From: Sphingomonas faeni
Lineage (GTDB): Bacteria > Pseudomonadota > Alphaproteobacteria > Sphingomonadales > Sphingomonadaceae
Length of the DNA stretch: 64,000 nucleotides
Reading direction: 5' to 3'
Assembly (NCBI RefSeq): GCF_003053745.1
Contig: NZ_QAYE01000005.1
Span: 1-64,000, forward strand
Positions 62,363 through 64,000 of this stretch are shown piece after piece (within the stretch, counting starts at the first letter, position 1; each line of letters begins with the position of its first letter). The translations under genes and the position numbers were made by a program. The notes under the pieces are model-generated. The model saw only the letters and a list, made by a program, of their open reading frames with translations, was not told the origin of the DNA and ran no database searches.

Positions 62363-63480
62363 CGCAATGCCTCTCCCATGACCTCACCCAAAGCCTCGAT
62401 ATCCGCGATCGTCGCGTTCAGCGTCAACGAAATCCGCAACCGTGATCCGCCCTCGGGCACGGTCGGCGGCCGTATCCCGCGCACGTCGAACCCCGCCGCC
62501 TGGATCGCGCCCGCCACATGCATCGTCCGCGCGGCGTCTCCCAGCACTAGCGGCAGGATCTGAGACCCCGTCGCCGCGACGCCGTAAGGGGCAAGCACGC
62601 GCTCCGCCGTCGCGATCAGGTCCCAGAGCCGCTCCCGCCGTGCCGGTTCGTCTGCGATGATGCGGAGGACTTCTCCGACCGCCAGCGCCATCAGCGGCGA
62701 GGGTGCGGTCGAGAAGATGAACCCGCGCCCGCGATTGACGATGAACTCGCGCATGACCGCCGGCCCGCACAACAGCGCGCCTTCGCATCCCAGTGCCTTG
62801 CCGCAGGTTCGCAAGCTGATGACGTTCTCGCGCCCGTCGAGTCCCTCGGCCAGTCCGCGGCCATCGGTGCCGAACACGCCCGTGGCATGCGCTTCGTCGA
62901 TCAGCAGGATCGCATCGTGTCGATCGGCAATCTCGGCCAACGCGGCCAGCGGTGCGCGGTCGCCATCCATGCTGTAGAGGCTCTCGACCGCGATCCAGGC
63001 GCGGCCGGTGGCACCCGATCTGCGCCAATCGACGATCGCATCCTCGAATGCGTTTGCATCGTTATGCGCAGCGGCGACGAAGGTCGCTCGCGTGAGACGC
63101 ATGCCCTCATGCGCGCTGGCGTGGATCAGCGCATCGTGGACGATCAGGTCGCCGCGTTGCGGTAGCGTCGCGAACAATATCGTGTTCGCGACGTAACCGC
63201 TGGCGAAGAACAACGCCGTCGCGGTGCCGAAGAAGGTGGCGGCGTCCGCTTCGAGCGCCTCGTGCTCGGGTGCATTGCCACGGAGCAATCGCGACCCCCC
63301 GGAGCCGACCGGCACGCCGCGTCGCAGGGCATCGACCATGGCGCCGCGCAGTCGGTCCGACCCGGCCAGCCCGAGATAGTCGTTCGAGGCGAAGTCCACG
63401 CCCTGTCGCGGGCGAAGCGATCGGTACCGGTCCGCTGCGGCCAGCGCGGCGAGGTCTCGTTCCTGAGCGGCGAACATCAT
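62359..63480 (-). CDS. bioF: 8-amino-7-oxononanoate synthase
   Basis: A 373-residue PLP-dependent alpha-oxoamine synthase. It condenses pimeloyl thioester with alanine to give KAPA. Landmarks are FASNDYLGLAGSDRL, GSGGSRLLRGNAPEHEALEAD, ESLYSMDGDRAPL, DEAHATGVFG and the PLP-lysine in RTCGKALGCEGALL. It heads the bioF-bioD-bioA cluster. No BirA-like or BioR-like (TTAT-ATAA) box was seen in the 54 bp upstream. Confidence 0.96.
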   Translation of the reverse strand: MMFAAQERDLAALAAADRYRSLRPRQGVDFASNDYLGLAGSDRLRGAMVDALRRGVPVGSGGSRLLRGNAPEHEALEADAATFFGTATALFFASGYVANTILFATLPQRGDLIVHDALIHASAHEGMRLTRATFVAAAHNDANAFEDAIVDWRRSGATGRAWIAVESLYSMDGDRAPLAALAEIADRHDAILLIDEAHATGVFGTDGRGLAEGLDGRENVISLRTCGKALGCEGALLCGPAVMREFIVNRGRGFIFSTAPSPLMALAVGEVLRIIADEPARRERLWDLIATAERVLAPYGVAATGSQILPLVLGDAARTMHVAGAIQAAGFDVRGIRPPTVPEGGSRLRISLTLNATIADIEALGEVMGEALR

Positions 63481-63534
63481 CGCGACGCCCTAACCGCAAC
63501 GCGCGGCGAAGACGATCCCCGCCAGATGATCTGG

Positions 63535-64000
63535 TTATCCTGCGTTCAACGCCGCAATAAAGCCGGCCGCCCGTGCGCCGACGTCGTCTGCGGTCATGCC
63601 CGGCGCATACAGTGCCGAGCCCAGACCGAATCCTGCCGCGCCGGCGGTGCGCCATTCCGCCATGCGTTCGGGCGTTATCCCGCCGACCGGCAACACGCGC
63701 GTATCCTTGGGAAGAACCGCGCGCATCGCCTTGAGCACCGTGGGGCTTGCGGCCTCGGCGGGAAACAGTTTCAGCGCGGCGGCACCGGCGTCGAGTGCGG
63801 CGAACGCCTCGGTCGGAGTCGCGATGCCGGGGAGCGCGACATAGCCCTTGTCCGCCGCTGCGGCGATCACGCGTACATTGGCGTTGGGGGCGATGATCAG
63901 CGTGCCGCCCGCCGCGCCGACCGCCTCGACGTCCTCGACCCGCAAGACCGTCCCCGCGCCGACGACCGCGCGTCCCTCGAACCGGCGCGCCAGTCGGGCG
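63535..64000 (-). CDS. dgoA: 2-dehydro-3-deoxy-6-phosphogalactonate aldolase (partial)
   Basis: The C-terminal 154 residues of a class I aldolase; the 5' end lies beyond the window. VVGAGTVLRVEDVEAV, ANVRVIAAAADKGYVALPGIATPTEAF, the Schiff-base region ALKLFPAEAASP and LPVGGITPERMAEWRTAGAAGFGLGSALY match KDPGal aldolase, which splits 2-keto-3-deoxy-6-phosphogalactonate into pyruvate and glyceraldehyde-3-phosphate. The family is about 200-210 residues, so about 50 are missing. A KDPG aldolase is the alternative, but FGLGSALY favours DgoA. Confidence 0.88.
   Translation of the reverse strand, partial: ARLARRFEGRAVVGAGTVLRVEDVEAVGAAGGTLIIAPNANVRVIAAAADKGYVALPGIATPTEAFAALDAGAAALKLFPAEAASPTVLKAMRAVLPKDTRVLPVGGITPERMAEWRTAGAAGFGLGSALYAPGMTADDVGARAAGFIAALNAG

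Overview
This 64-kb window is high-GC, densely coding bacterial DNA. The gene content points to a sphingomonad alphaproteobacterium, probably Sphingomonas or a close relative: exosortase-A-associated glycan genes, a DctB/DctD/DctA system, a complete valine-catabolism run, and several families of paired-arm palindromic repeats in almost every long intergenic gap. The taxonomic call is an inference; there is no rRNA or other marker gene here.

Layout. 1-4.4 kb is an initiator tRNA followed by a poorly coding stretch: remnants of a large serine recombinase whose reading frame ends inside the tRNA gene, then only rlmJ and one NTF2-like gene. This looks like a decayed integrated element. 4.4-12.7 kb is core metabolism: thiolase, MaoC-type hydratase, bifunctional PutA, an MscS channel, topoisomerase IB and a DJ-1/PfpI protein. 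12.7-17.4 kb is an outlying part of an exosortase A (XrtA) glycan system: acyltransferase, O-glycosylation ligase and a 51-residue membrane protein, divergent from a glycosyltransferase. 17.5-25 kb is mixed housekeeping (MFS, SodC, ThpR, Bax-inhibitor-1, transglutaminase-like, extensin-like, Nudix).

25.2-28.2 kb is a four-gene PepSY / DUF2271 / DUF4198 / ApbE operon. The DUF2271 protein carries a DGVSGAT sequence resembling the ApbE flavinylation motif, so this is probably an extracytoplasmic flavin redox module. 28.3-32.4 kb is an SDR-MFS-aldo/keto reductase operon divergent from a LysR regulator. 32.4-36.8 kb holds two LprI-like small proteins, a Gfo/Idh oxidoreductase and a CHASE3-HAMP-GAF-GGDEF diguanylate cyclase. 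37-40.1 kb is a translationally coupled Hsp70-like / PABS methyltransferase / AbrB-family trio. 40.2-46.5 kb is C4-dicarboxylate sensing and uptake: dctBD divergent from dctA plus an outer-membrane porin. This DctD lacks the GAFTGA loop.

46.7-49 kb encodes a PimC/PimD-like acyl-CoA dehydrogenase pair. 49.6-56.8 kb is a valine-degradation operon (LysR; mmsA, isobutyryl-CoA dehydrogenase, 3-hydroxyisobutyryl-CoA hydrolase, enoyl-CoA hydratase, mmsB) in which every junction carries a palindrome, and one junction holds a GIY-YIG gene whose start and stop codons lie in repeat arms. 56.8-64 kb has a MAPEG protein, a MATE exporter, a PHB-depolymerase-like esterase, the overlapping bioF-bioD-bioA operon and a truncated KDPGal aldolase.

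The strongest unusual signals are a palindromic repeat inserted in frame into PutA, the repeat-bounded GIY-YIG gene, the GAFTGA-less DctD and the DUF2271 flavinylation-like motif. No CRISPR array, phage module, complete insertion sequence or toxin-antitoxin pair was seen.
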